A stretch of DNA of 26,364 nt from Clostridia bacterium (GCA_016297915.1 JAEDFU010000016.1:1-26364), one strand, 5' to 3'; numbered from the stretch's first letter, positions 1 through 8,814 are shown. Notes: generated by a model not told the origin, from the letters alone. Made by a program: numbers and translations.

Positions 1-2
1 GA

Positions 3-89
3 CAAAGAGAGTGTAACCTAGAGCAACTAGCAAACATAGCCCAAATTTTCGGAGTTTCAACTGATTATCTACTTGGACTTGAGGACTAG
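3..89 (+). CDS. XRE-family HTH regulator, C-terminal fragment
   Basis: This is the last 28 codons of an open frame that enters from outside the window and stops at TAG 87-89. The tail reads LEQLANIAQIFGVSTDYLLG followed by LED, the typical end of a small Cro/C1-type helix-turn-helix domain (last helices, then the D-Y-L-L-G motif). The second XRE gene in this window (21580-21789) ends in the same way, with SADYILGLKEY. The gene converges on ftsW, with 17 bp between the two stops. Family membership is clear from the motif. The DNA target and function cannot be judged from this fragment. Confidence 0.7.
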   Translation, partial: QRECNLEQLANIAQIFGVSTDYLLGLED

Positions 90-106
90 CAAAATAAAAA
101 TATATT

Positions 107-1276
107 TTAAACATTTTTAATTTCTTTTCGTTTAAGATTTTGCAACTGCAAATTTATCTTTTTAAATTTTACTGTAGCAAAAGAATTATCATTCTGTCTA
201 GCAACATTGCAGAGTATTCCCATAGCTCCCATAAATACACTAAGAGATGTTCCTCCTGCCGACACAAACGGCATTGGAATTCCAGTTGGAGGAATTGAGC
301 CCGTGACAACGGCAATGTTTATAAGCAATTGAATTGCAATTACAAAAGTAATTCCGCTAGCAAGATATGCTCCAAGTCGGTCTTTTGCATTGTACGCAAT
401 TTTAATTCCAATAGATATGATTGCAAGATATACAAGTATAATAAGCGTTGCTCCAACAAACCCAAGTTCTTCTCCTATAATTGCAAAGATAAAATCGCTC
501 TCTGCAAACGGCAAGAACAAATACTTTTGCCTGCTGTTAAATAGCCCTACTCCAAAGAGTCCACCACTGCCAAGACTATATAGTGATTGTATTAGTTGAT
601 ACCCCTCTTCCTTTGGATTAGCCCATGGATTTATAAACGCAATAAGTCTATCAAACCTATAAGGTTCTATTACAATCAAAACAACAACAAGAGTCAGTGC
701 TGGGATTGAAAGAATTACAAAATGCCTAAAAGATATTCCTCCAACAACAAGCATAGATATCATCACAAGACCTATGCACATTGTAACACTCATATTAGGC
801 TCAAGCATAACAAGCAAACATATTATACCTCCTGCCAAAAGAATTGGAAGTATCCCACTAAAAGTCTTGGTCTTAACAAAATTTTTTGACAAGTAACAAG
901 CAGTAAAGATTACAAACCCAAATTTTGCAACTTCACTACTTTGCAAATTAATTCCACCAAACCCTATCCATCGCCTAGCGCCATTAGCAGTAATGCCAAG
1001 ACCCGGAACAAAAACAAGTGCAAGAAGCAGTACTGACAGTCCCAAAACCCAGTACCTAAGTTTGTAATATCTATGATAGTCAAAAAAATATGTTACAAAA
1101 AATAGTCCTACACCCAAAAGAAAACCAAAAAATTGTTTCTTGACAAAGTGATAAGCATCTCCATACAAAACATCACTTGAGTAAGAACTTGCACTGTATA
1201 TCATGAGCATGCCAAACAAGCACAAAAATAGCACCAGCAGAATAAGCGTTAATCTAAGTCCTTTAGTTTTTTGCAT
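107..1276 (-). CDS. ftsW: Septal peptidoglycan glycosyltransferase FtsW (SEDS family)
   Basis: A polytopic SEDS protein of about ten membrane segments, 389 aa. SEDS proteins polymerise lipid II into glycan strands together with a class B PBP, here presumably the one encoded at 5183-7093. Seen: PFAESDFIFAIIGEELGF, which holds the conserved catalytic-site Asp (residue 261), plus GYQLIQSLYSLGSGGLFGVG and the C-terminal PPTGIPMPFVSAGGTS loop. The ATG at 1276 is preferred because AAAGGA (minus strand, at 1285-1290) lies 8 nt upstream; the TTG at 1282 is too close to that site. The start lies inside the end of murD, so translation is probably coupled. SpoVE and RodA are close relatives; position after murD favours FtsW. 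murG does not follow: the gene ends against an unrelated regulator. Confidence 0.92.
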   Translation of the reverse strand: MQKTKGLRLTLILLVLFLCLFGMLMIYSASSYSSDVLYGDAYHFVKKQFFGFLLGVGLFFVTYFFDYHRYYKLRYWVLGLSVLLLALVFVPGLGITANGARRWIGFGGINLQSSEVAKFGFVIFTACYLSKNFVKTKTFSGILPILLAGGIICLLVMLEPNMSVTMCIGLVMISMLVVGGISFRHFVILSIPALTLVVVLIVIEPYRFDRLIAFINPWANPKEEGYQLIQSLYSLGSGGLFGVGLFNSRQKYLFLPFAESDFIFAIIGEELGFVGATLIILVYLAIISIGIKIAYNAKDRLGAYLASGITFVIAIQLLINIAVVTGSIPPTGIPMPFVSAGGTSLSVFMGAMGILCNVARQNDNSFATVKFKKINLQLQNLKRKEIKNV

Positions 1277-2579
1277 TGGCAAGTTCCTTTATGATACTCT
1301 CAAACTTTTCTCCTCTAACAGCATAACTATCAAACTCGTCAAAACTTGCACACGACGGCGACAACAAAAGCGTATCTCCCTTGCTTGCTAGATTGTAGCC
1401 AGCCTTGACCGCTTCAAAAAAAGTTTTGCACACTTCTAAATTTTCAAAGCCGTTTGATACTGCAGACTTTGCAATTTTTTTGCGAGCAGCACCAAAAGCT
1501 ATAACATGAGATATCTTATTTGAATACTTCAAAAATATTTGATCAAAGTTAAGATTTTTGTCACTACCACCAAGCAACAAAACAATATTATTATTTACGC
1601 AAGATAGAGCATTGAGAGTGCTATGAACATTTGTGCTTTTGCTATCGTCAATGTATTTAACGCCATTTTTTTCAAGAACAGTTTTCATTCTGTGTGGAGC
1701 TATACAAAAGTTTTTTATTTGCTCCACAATTTTTTGGTCATCAATTTTGAGTAGTTTTGCAACCACAATGCTTGCAAGCACATCTTCAATAACAGAACCT
1801 AATTGCTCAATATCTTTAAGCTTTAGTAGAGTATATTTTTTGCTAGAAATATTTACAACAATGTCATCCCCATTTATATACACGCCCTTAACTTTTTTGA
1901 ATTTGGAAAAGTAATATTTTTTTGCCTTGATGTTTTCAACTCTATTTAGTAGCAATTCATCGTCACCATTTAGCACTACCAAAGAATTTTCTGTGCAGTT
2001 TTTAATAAGCCCAAGTTTGCATCTAATATAATTTTCAAATGTTTTGTGCCTGTCCAAATGATCCTCTGCAATATTTAGTATTACAGATATGTATGGACTA
2101 AAAGAATATGTACTCTCTAGTTGAAATGAGCTTACCTCACAAACTAGATACTCATAGGATTTTTGGTAAGCAGTACTAAGCGGTGTACCTATATTGCCAA
2201 AAGCCGAACTCGAAAAAGTACTTGATATAATATTTTGTGTAAGCATGGTAGTTGTTGTCTTGCCGTTTGTCCCAGTGATTGCAATGACAGGACTAGAAGT
2301 AAACCAGTATCCAAATTCCATTTCTCCAACAACTTTGATACCACTCTTTTCAGCAAATGCAACATATTTATCAAAGATACTAATGCCGGGAGATATAACG
2401 ACTAGATCAAAGTCTAATATAATTTTTTTGCTAAGTTTGGACAAAAATCCCCCACCATTGATCTTGTGATTTTTATCATAGATTTTGTACTTAACATTAT
2501 TCTTTTTCAAAATCTCTTCAACAGCAAGTCCACTCTTTCCATAGCCCATAATAAGCACATTTTTATAATCAAAATTCAT
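1263..2579 (-). CDS. murD: UDP-N-acetylmuramoylalanine--D-glutamate ligase MurD
   Basis: Cytoplasmic ATP-dependent ligase that adds D-Glu to UDP-MurNAc-L-Ala. At 438 aa it is of normal length. Seen: an N-terminal Rossmann-like UDP-binding part (VLIMGYGKSG), P-loop GTNGKTTTT (103-111), EVSSFQLE (148-155), NIAEDHLDRH (169-178), the Lys of YIRCKLGL (about 188) that is carbamylated in Mur ligases, and DDSKSTNVHST before the C-terminal domain, a MurD hallmark. GGAG stands 6 nt before the ATG. mraY ends 9 bp upstream and ftsW overlaps the 3' end, so all three are almost certainly co-transcribed. Confidence 0.96.
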   Translation of the reverse strand: MNFDYKNVLIMGYGKSGLAVEEILKKNNVKYKIYDKNHKINGGGFLSKLSKKIILDFDLVVISPGISIFDKYVAFAEKSGIKVVGEMEFGYWFTSSPVIAITGTNGKTTTTMLTQNIISSTFSSSAFGNIGTPLSTAYQKSYEYLVCEVSSFQLESTYSFSPYISVILNIAEDHLDRHKTFENYIRCKLGLIKNCTENSLVVLNGDDELLLNRVENIKAKKYYFSKFKKVKGVYINGDDIVVNISSKKYTLLKLKDIEQLGSVIEDVLASIVVAKLLKIDDQKIVEQIKNFCIAPHRMKTVLEKNGVKYIDDSKSTNVHSTLNALSCVNNNIVLLLGGSDKNLNFDQIFLKYSNKISHVIAFGAARKKIAKSAVSNGFENLEVCKTFFEAVKAGYNLASKGDTLLLSPSCASFDEFDSYAVRGEKFESIIKELANAKN

Positions 2580-2588
2580 AGTTTTCTC

Positions 2589-3572
2589 CTACAAATACAA
2601 TCCTATTGTCAATATCCCTATAGCAATTGTCACTATTATATATATTGCAACAACTTTCGTTTCATGTGTACTTTGTTCAAAATGATGATGAATTGGAGAC
2701 ATTTTAAATATTCTTTTGTGAGTGAGTTTAAATGACGCAACTTGTAAGATAACACTCATAGTAGTCAATACAAACATAAAGCCAACAATGATTATCAAAA
2801 AATAATTTCTAGAAAGAATTGTCACGCTCGCAATCGCTCCACCCAACGCCAAAGATCCAGTATCTCCCATAAATACTTTGGCTGGATATGAGTTGAAACA
2901 AAGAAATCCCAAAAGACTTCCAGCAATACCCATACAAACTATAACTATGTTTTGATATTCAGCAACCAAAATGTCATTGTCAATCCCAACACTTGCAAGA
3001 AACACCACAATACACATCACAATCAAAACGACACTCGAAACCCCTCCACAGAGTCCGTCTAAGCCGTCAATAAGATTAACAGAGTTGACTATAGCCAAAT
3101 AGATAAAAATTACAAATGGAATTATCCAGTACCCAAAGTCTATAGTCTTACTAGAAAACGGAATATTGCATATTGATCCAACCAGTTCTGAATTATAGAT
3201 AAATATTGCAAGTATAATAGAGATTCCAAATTGTCCAATTATTTTCTGATAAGGCTTAAGTCCCTCATTTTGTTTAAACTTAATTTTGATAAAGTCATCC
3301 AAAAAACCCAGTATTCCAAAAAACAAAAAACTAAGTATAATTGTTGTCCCAAGAACATTGTTTTTGGCAAAAAAGATAAAGTAGCCAACGATAGATGAAA
3401 TCAAAAAAATAATTCCACCCATTGTTGCTGTTCCACCTTTTTGTTTGTGTTTTTCTACATATATAAGAATACTTTGACCAAACTTAAGTTTGTACAAACA
3501 CTTGATAATAAATGGAGCAATAATAATTGTAATCACCATACATATCAAAAAATTAAATAAAGCTAATTTCAT
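2589..3572 (-). CDS. mraY: Phospho-MurNAc-pentapeptide transferase MraY
   Basis: Integral membrane enzyme that moves phospho-MurNAc-peptide from UDP onto undecaprenyl phosphate to form lipid I. At 327 aa with about ten membrane segments it fits the family. Seen: the paired Asp of GFLDDFIKIKFKQNEGL (D92-D93), the nucleotide-binding NSVNLIDGLDGL (163-174), GDTGSLALGG (236-245) and the HHH motif in SPIHHHFE (295-297). AAAGGAAG precedes the ATG. The gene sits directly after murE (13 bp gap) and before murD (9 bp gap). murF, normally between murE and mraY, is missing. Confidence 0.96.
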   Translation of the reverse strand: MKLALFNFLICMVITIIIAPFIIKCLYKLKFGQSILIYVEKHKQKGGTATMGGIIFLISSIVGYFIFFAKNNVLGTTIILSFLFFGILGFLDDFIKIKFKQNEGLKPYQKIIGQFGISIILAIFIYNSELVGSICNIPFSSKTIDFGYWIIPFVIFIYLAIVNSVNLIDGLDGLCGGVSSVVLIVMCIVVFLASVGIDNDILVAEYQNIVIVCMGIAGSLLGFLCFNSYPAKVFMGDTGSLALGGAIASVTILSRNYFLIIIVGFMFVLTTMSVILQVASFKLTHKRIFKMSPIHHHFEQSTHETKVVAIYIIVTIAIGILTIGLYL

Positions 3573-3585
3573 TTTACTTCCTTTG

Positions 3586-5019
3586 CTATATCTTCAAGAC
3601 TCTTTTTACCTCATCAATATCACTATACGCAATTCTTTCACCGTCAATCTTTTGAAAATCCTCCGCACCTTTGCCGAGTACGCAAAGTATATCGTTTGAA
3701 CCAAGAAGATTATATCCAAACTCAATAGCCTCTTTTCGATTTTCAACATAATCAAAAGCTTTGTCTATACCAATGGCAACATCCTTTGCTATTTCATCAA
3801 AAGGCACTCTATCACGATTGTCAGTTGTAATAATTATTCGGTCGGAATATTTACTTGCAATTTTCCCCATTTCAATTCGCTTTGCTTGGTCACTATAACC
3901 AACACATCCAAAAATAGTTATAAGTTTGCCACTTGCAAACCTCTTTACAAACGACAAAGTTTTTTCAAAACTATCTGGAGTATGAGCAAAATCAACAATT
4001 ACTTTTTTGTCATTTTTTTCAAACACATGAAGCCTGCCAGGGATTTGCTCTAGATTATTCACACCACTTTTGAGTACACTTTCCTCTACTCCCAATAGCT
4101 TACAAACAGTAAGCGCGGACAAAATATTATAGACATTATAATCCCCAACTAATCTAGTTTTGACAGGAATTATATCGTCAAGAATATTTGCAGTAAACCT
4201 CAAACAATCAAGTGTAGTATCAATCTCAATTGCAAAGCTATTAGCCGGACTCAAAACACCAATACTTATGCACGGAACATTAGTCTTATATGCAAGTTCT
4301 CTACCATAAAAATCATCAATGTTCACAACACATTCTTTCATGTTTTTCTTGTCAAAAAAATCCATCTTGCATCTAGCATATTTTTCCATGCTTCCAAAAA
4401 AATCCATGTGCTCATTTGATATGTTAGTAAACACGCATACATCAAAGTTAATTCCGTACACTTTGCTCAACGCAATAGCCTGTGCACTAACCTCCATAAT
4501 AACCGTTTTCACACCCAAGGACTTCATCTGAAAAAATATATAATGAAGATCCAGAGGATCTGGAGTTGTAAACTTATTACTAATCTTAATATTGCCAATA
4601 AATATACCGTTTGTGCCAATAACACCGATATTTTTGTCATTTTGTGACAGTATGTGAGCAATTATGAGAGATGTTGTAGTTTTTCCTGAAGTTCCAACAA
4701 TGCCAATTACTTTTAGGTCATCAACGCATCTATTGAAGAAGTTTTTTGCAATTATACTCATGACCAATCTGATATTTTTGACTACGATTGTGGTGACTCC
4801 AAGAATCTCTTTGTCAACCTCAGTCACAATACATTTAGCACCATTTTTTATAGCCTCCATTGCATAATCATTGCCGTCAAAATTCTGTCCAGAAAGACAG
4901 ATAAACATGCCGTCTTTTTCAACATCTTTGGATACATGCGTGATCGATTTTATGTTACAGTTTTTGTAACCATAAGTCTTTGTAGTTTCAACATCTTTGA
5001 GTATATTTTTTAGTCGCAT
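3586..5019 (-). CDS. murE: UDP-MurNAc-tripeptide synthetase MurE, atypical active-site motifs
   Basis: Mur ligase that adds the third residue (meso-DAP or another diamino acid) to UDP-MurNAc-L-Ala-D-Glu. 477 aa from the ATG at 5019, chosen because AAGGAG lies 5 nt upstream; the in-frame GTG at 5025 overlaps that site. Seen: P-loop GTSGKTTT (109-116), TTPDPLDLH, TNISNEHMDFFG, the Lys of YARCKMDFF (about 218), VDFAHTPDSFEKTL and GKGAEDFQKI. Three signature stretches depart from the usual MurE pattern: MEVSAQAI for MEVSSHAL, GCVGYSDQAKR for GCGGDRDxxKR, and TDNRDRVPF where the meso-DAP enzymes carry DNPR. The third residue it adds therefore cannot be read from the motif. It heads the murE-mraY-murD-ftsW unit. 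Confidence 0.9.
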   Translation of the reverse strand: MRLKNILKDVETTKTYGYKNCNIKSITHVSKDVEKDGMFICLSGQNFDGNDYAMEAIKNGAKCIVTEVDKEILGVTTIVVKNIRLVMSIIAKNFFNRCVDDLKVIGIVGTSGKTTTSLIIAHILSQNDKNIGVIGTNGIFIGNIKISNKFTTPDPLDLHYIFFQMKSLGVKTVIMEVSAQAIALSKVYGINFDVCVFTNISNEHMDFFGSMEKYARCKMDFFDKKNMKECVVNIDDFYGRELAYKTNVPCISIGVLSPANSFAIEIDTTLDCLRFTANILDDIIPVKTRLVGDYNVYNILSALTVCKLLGVEESVLKSGVNNLEQIPGRLHVFEKNDKKVIVDFAHTPDSFEKTLSFVKRFASGKLITIFGCVGYSDQAKRIEMGKIASKYSDRIIITTDNRDRVPFDEIAKDVAIGIDKAFDYVENRKEAIEFGYNLLGSNDILCVLGKGAEDFQKIDGERIAYSDIDEVKRVLKI

Positions 5020-5047
5020 ATTCACTCCTTATATTCTTACACAATTC

Positions 5048-5076
5048 ATTATATAATTTTGCCAGTCAAAAAAAAC
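5048..5076 (-). promoter_or_regulatory. Putative promoter for murE-mraY-murD-ftsW
   Basis: On the minus strand a perfect TATAAT (5048-5053) lies about 30 nt before the murE start. The -35 region at usual spacing is only a T-rich stretch (GTTTTT, 5071-5076). Its placement directly after a terminator-like hairpin supports independent initiation. The weak -35 keeps confidence modest. Confidence 0.4.
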
Positions 5077-5097
5077 TTTTCCGATAATTTTCGACAC

Positions 5098-5141
5098 AAA
5101 AAAATTAAAGCAGTTTGACACAAAGTGACAAATTGCTTTAA
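5098..5141 (-). terminator. Intrinsic terminator between the PBP gene and murE
   Basis: The two arms 5105-5117 and 5129-5141 are inverted repeats of 13 bases with a single imperfect pair, and the loop holds a further CAC/GTG pairing. Read on the minus strand the stem is followed by seven U (5098-5104). It lies 42 bp after the PBP stop codon (5183), so it would end the rsmH-ftsL-PBP transcript or attenuate flow into murE. Confidence 0.7.
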
Positions 5142-5182
5142 CTAAATCCAAATTTATTAATATAAATCTTAAGTCACCAATA

Positions 5183-7093
5183 CTATTGCAAATCTATCAT
5201 TACAATGCTATTTTTGGATAGCTCAGTATCTGGTGCTGGGAATTGACTATGCACAATATTCCCCTCATGCTGGATTTCAACTTGCAACCCAGCCTCCTCA
5301 ATTACTCTAACAGCATCAGCAGGACTCAATCCTACAACATTTGGCATTTTAACTGTATCATTTGCTTGGATTATATCCTTGATAAGATCGGCACTTGGTG
5401 CGTATTTTTTGTAATCAATTATTTTTTCGATTATCTTTTTGGCATAAGGAGTTGCAGCAATACTCCCATAATAACTAGCCCCACCCGGCTCATCAACAAC
5501 AACCAAAACTACATAGTCGGGATTATCTGCAGGGAAAGTCCCCACAAAGGATGCAATATACTCACCACTCAGCCTATTGCCATCATACTTTTGGCTAGTA
5601 CCTGTTTTGCCACCAACATGATACCCCGGTATAAACGCATAATAGCCACTGTATTGTTTAATTACATCTTCCATCATGGTTTTCATTATATCACTTGTCT
5701 TTTGGCTTATGGTATTTTTGATAACAGTTGGATTTGTCTGGCTTACAATGTTGCCGTCCACATCTGTCATTGTCCTAACAAAGTACGGCTTATATAGTTT
5801 TCCCCCATTAACAATACTACAGATTGATGTAATTAATTGTAGCGGAGTAACCGCTACCGCCTGCCCAAATCCCATTCTTGCAACATCCACAATTTTGGCG
5901 CTATCATAGTTCATTATAATGCCACCACTTTCTCCCAAAAAGTCTACCCCAAGTGGACTTCCAAGACCAAACTTTTTGAACATTTCATACATTTTGTCCT
6001 TGCCTAGTCTCAAAGACAAATCCACAAACACAGCATTACAACTATTGCATAGCCCTTGACTCAAAGTCTGATGCCCATGTCCTGTAAGTTTCCAACACTT
6101 AATCTTTTCGCCGTCAACAATTCGATATCCTGGATCATAAAAAGTATCACTAAGATGAGCTACACCTTCTTCTATCGAATTTGCCATAGTTATACATTTA
6201 AAGGTTGAACCTGGCTCATAAACATCAACTATATTAATATTTTTAATAGTTTCCATAAGCTTAGAAACATCGTCTCTTGGAACATTATTCAAATCAAAAT
6301 TCGGACTTGTTGCCATGGATACTATTTCGCCAGAATTTGGATTCATAACAATAATACTTGCTTTCTTTGGCTTTTGTTCATCAATTAGTAGTTCCATTGC
6401 TTCTTCCACAAATCTTTGGATATTAATATCTATAGTAAGTTCCAAGTTTAGACCTGGTATACTTGGAATGTAGGTACTAAGCGTATTATCTATTTTAACA
6501 CCCTTAACATCGCTTTGCTCAAGAACATATCCCTTGACTCCAGTTAAGTACTTGTTGTAGTACGCTTCAAGACCAGCTTGCCCCACATTATCTATTGTAG
6601 TAAAGCCAAGCACCTGAGTAAGCATAGAACCATAAGGATAATATCTGCTATTGTTTTCGCTAAATAATATTCCGCTATAATTTTTCTCTTTGATATTCAT
6701 AGCCGTCGACTTTTCGACTTGAAGCTTAATAAGACTTTCAGACACAAACCTGTCGGTCACTTTTTTGTAAACCTTATCAAAATCCAGTCCCAAAGTTTTA
6801 CTCAAAATATAAGTCACGCTCTTAGCATCTGACACCATGGACGGTCTAACATAAATATCATATGTAGAATAATTAGTTGCAAGTATAGCCCTATTACAAT
6901 CCAAAATCTCACCCCTTAAGGCATTTAAAGGAAGCTCTCTTTGCCACTGCTCAAGTGCTTTGGATTGTAGCCACTTTGACTTGGCAAGTTGTACATATGC
7001 AAGCCTAACAATAATTAACAAAAAAACAAAAGACACTAGCATAAAAACTGCTAGTAGCCTTTTTGAAAGAGAAAATATTGAATTATTTTGCAT
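5183..7093 (-). CDS. Class B penicillin-binding protein with one PASTA domain (SpoVD/FtsI-like)
   Basis: Membrane-anchored D,D-transpeptidase that cross-links septal or spore peptidoglycan, 636 aa. Order of parts: short cytoplasmic tail, one membrane anchor (about 13-36), dimerisation/linker domain (LNALRGEILDCNRAILA at about 57-73), transpeptidase domain, and a C-terminal PASTA domain (577-636, MPNVVGLSPADAVRVIEEAG). Catalytic motifs are intact: STFK (296-299), SCN (351-353) and KTGT (496-499). A single PASTA repeat matches SpoVD, while the dcw position also fits the vegetative division PBP (FtsI/PBP2B), so no symbol is given. It follows the ftsL-like gene by 6 bp and partners FtsW by family knowledge. 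Confidence 0.93.
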   Translation of the reverse strand: MQNNSIFSLSKRLLAVFMLVSFVFLLIIVRLAYVQLAKSKWLQSKALEQWQRELPLNALRGEILDCNRAILATNYSTYDIYVRPSMVSDAKSVTYILSKTLGLDFDKVYKKVTDRFVSESLIKLQVEKSTAMNIKEKNYSGILFSENNSRYYPYGSMLTQVLGFTTIDNVGQAGLEAYYNKYLTGVKGYVLEQSDVKGVKIDNTLSTYIPSIPGLNLELTIDINIQRFVEEAMELLIDEQKPKKASIIVMNPNSGEIVSMATSPNFDLNNVPRDDVSKLMETIKNINIVDVYEPGSTFKCITMANSIEEGVAHLSDTFYDPGYRIVDGEKIKCWKLTGHGHQTLSQGLCNSCNAVFVDLSLRLGKDKMYEMFKKFGLGSPLGVDFLGESGGIIMNYDSAKIVDVARMGFGQAVAVTPLQLITSICSIVNGGKLYKPYFVRTMTDVDGNIVSQTNPTVIKNTISQKTSDIMKTMMEDVIKQYSGYYAFIPGYHVGGKTGTSQKYDGNRLSGEYIASFVGTFPADNPDYVVLVVVDEPGGASYYGSIAATPYAKKIIEKIIDYKKYAPSADLIKDIIQANDTVKMPNVVGLSPADAVRVIEEAGLQVEIQHEGNIVHSQFPAPDTELSKNSIVMIDLQ

Positions 7094-7099
7094 TTTAAC

Positions 7100-7687
7100 C
7101 TACCCGAATATTCGGCTGAAGAAGTTACAAATAGTATCAAACCAGTTGGTCTGTCCTTGCAACTCGGTTACCTCCACTTTGTCAGGAACACTCACAGCCA
7201 CCGTATTTGAAGAAGGCATTTGCGAATACCCCATATCGGATAGTTCTTTCTTGATATTCTCAGTGCTTGTCAATCTTTCGTACAAGCCCTCAGAAACAGT
7301 CAAATCATATTCGGCAGTTGCAACTTCTTCTTGCAAATAACTTATGTTATTTGACATGCCGTTTATGACAAAAATATTATAAATACAAAGAAAAGCCAAA
7401 AGCAAGGTAACAATGACCACAGTTGTCATAGTAAGAGCAACCCTAAATGGTACTTTGTTGCTAATAGCATTCACTTTTACTTGAGTGAACTCTTTGATTT
7501 TGTTTTCATCAAGAGTAATTTTGTCAAATTCATTATATAACTCCTGCAACTTTTCGTTTGCCGAATAGGAATTATCAAATTTGCCAACTTGCTCATCAAT
7601 TACAGACTGATTTTGTGGTGTCTCAGTTACAGTTTCACTTGCTATATGTTCATCGTTAAATAATGCTGATTTACCAAATGCGCTCAT
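7100..7687 (-). CDS. FtsL-like bitopic division protein
   Basis: 195 aa: a long charged cytoplasmic N-terminus (1-80), one membrane segment (about 83-107), a heptad-like coiled coil (about 108-150, NNISYLQEEVATAEYDLTVS), and a C-terminal tail. This architecture, and the position between rsmH and the PBP gene, are those of FtsL, which joins FtsB/DivIC and FtsQ/DivIB to activate septal synthesis. Sequence conservation in this family is low, so identification rests on topology and context. The N-terminal extension is longer than in classical FtsL of about 100-120 aa. A strong AAAGGAGG precedes the ATG. Confidence 0.75.
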   Translation of the reverse strand: MSAFGKSALFNDEHIASETVTETPQNQSVIDEQVGKFDNSYSANEKLQELYNEFDKITLDENKIKEFTQVKVNAISNKVPFRVALTMTTVVIVTLLLAFLCIYNIFVINGMSNNISYLQEEVATAEYDLTVSEGLYERLTSTENIKKELSDMGYSQMPSSNTVAVSVPDKVEVTELQGQTNWFDTICNFFSRIFG

Positions 7688-7699
7688 AGTTTCCTCCTT

Positions 7700-8647
7700 T
7701 TATATCTTCTGAATAACTCTTAGTTTTGCACTACTGCTACGACTATTTTTCTCCAATTCTTCTTTTCCTGCCTCAATCGGCTTTTTGTTGACAAGTATTA
7801 CATCTGCCTTGTGGTTACAAACGCAAAATGGAATAGACTTGTCACAAATACAATTTGTTGACCTCTCTTTGAATACATTTTTAACAATTCTGTCCTCAAG
7901 AGAATGAAAAGTAATAATTGCCAGTCTCCCTGATGGGCTTAGCAAATCTATCATTTGATTAATTGCCTTGTCAAGCCCCTCTAATTCATGATTAACTTCT
8001 ATCCTTATTGCTTGAAATGTCTTTTTGGCAACACTGCCTCGTCCCCAAAACTTTTTTGGAATAGCGTTTTCTATCAAGCGTGTTAATTCACCAGTTGTCT
8101 CAATTGCTTTTTCGTTTCTCGCTTCGATTATTTTGTTTACGATAGCTTTTGCGAAACTTTCTTCCCCATAATTATAAAGTATTCTTATAAGATCCTCTTT
8201 AGAATAAGTATTTACAACATCGTATGCGTCCAAACTAGCGGTTTTGTCCATTCTCATATCAAGTCTGCTGTCAAACCTGTACGAAAATCCCCTCTCTGCG
8301 TTATCAAGCTGATAACTACTTACTCCCAAGTCAAGTAGTATTCCATCAACACCCTCAATCCCCATGGATTTAACTTTCTCTGCCATGTTCTTAAAGTCAA
8401 TTTTGACATAAGTTATTTTGTCACCAAACTTAGACAACTTTTGACTAGTAGAAGCAAGCGCATCGTCATCTTTGTCAAAGGCAATAAGTCTACCTGTAGT
8501 TAATCTTTTTAGGATTTCACCACTATGACCGCCTCCACCCAAAGTTCCATCGACATAAATCCCATCAGGCTTAATATTAAGTGCCGACAAACACTCATTC
8601 AGTAGTACTGGAGTGTGTTTAAAATTATTTATAAATGTTTCTTCCAT
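7700..8647 (-). CDS. rsmH: 16S rRNA (cytosine1402-N4)-methyltransferase RsmH (MraW)
   Basis: SAM-dependent methyltransferase acting on C1402 of 16S rRNA, cytoplasmic, 315 aa as usual. Seen: FKHTPVLLNECL at the N-terminus, SAM motif YVDGTLGGGGHSGEIL (31-46), LLDLGVSSYQLD, RGFSYRFDSRLDMRMD, and the C-terminal SFHSLEDRIVK. A four-Cys cluster (NCICDKSIPFCVC) sits near the end. It is the first gene of the dcw block here; mraZ, which usually precedes it, is absent. It is probably transcribed from the promoter at 8787-8814 with a leader of about 130 nt. Confidence 0.97.
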   Translation of the reverse strand: MEETFINNFKHTPVLLNECLSALNIKPDGIYVDGTLGGGGHSGEILKRLTTGRLIAFDKDDDALASTSQKLSKFGDKITYVKIDFKNMAEKVKSMGIEGVDGILLDLGVSSYQLDNAERGFSYRFDSRLDMRMDKTASLDAYDVVNTYSKEDLIRILYNYGEESFAKAIVNKIIEARNEKAIETTGELTRLIENAIPKKFWGRGSVAKKTFQAIRIEVNHELEGLDKAINQMIDLLSPSGRLAIITFHSLEDRIVKNVFKERSTNCICDKSIPFCVCNHKADVILVNKKPIEAGKEELEKNSRSSSAKLRVIQKI

Positions 8648-8725
8648 TACTAATCACTCCAAAATTTATTGAAAAGCATACAATAACACACTCATAAACC
8701 ATATGCATAATCAATCATTATTTTC

Positions 8726-8777
8726 AAAGAGTATGCGTTTTAGTAAAATCTCAAAAAGCATATTTGCTTTACTCTTT
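8726..8777 (-). promoter_or_regulatory. Structured 5' leader of the rsmH transcript
   Basis: Perfect 8-base inverted repeats (8726-8733 and 8770-8777, AAAGAGTA/TACTCTTT) enclose a second short hairpin (AAAGCA/TGCTTT, 8755-8770). With transcription starting near 8780, this fold would form at the very 5' end of the mRNA. There is no U tract, so it is not a terminator. A role in mRNA stability or control is inference only. Confidence 0.4.
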
Positions 8778-8786
8778 ACGCTTATA

Positions 8787-8814
8787 ATTATACAATACAT
8801 ATTCAAAATTTCAA
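8787..8814 (-). promoter_or_regulatory. Promoter for rsmH-ftsL-PBP
   Basis: Minus-strand TTGAAA (8809-8814), a 16-bp spacer and perfect TATAAT (8787-8792), matching a housekeeping sigma-A promoter. The predicted start is near 8780. It lies between rsmH and the DnaA-box cluster, so factors bound there would sit about 60-200 bp upstream of the -35 element. Confidence 0.7.

Noticed and set aside
1277..1282. TTG start for ftsW two codons upstream
   Set aside because: It lies only 2-3 nt from the AAAGGA ribosome site; the ATG at 1276 has normal spacing.
5243..5797. 184-codon plus-strand open frame opposite the PBP gene
   Set aside because: The minus-strand PBP has every catalytic motif; the plus frame has no ribosome site and no family features.
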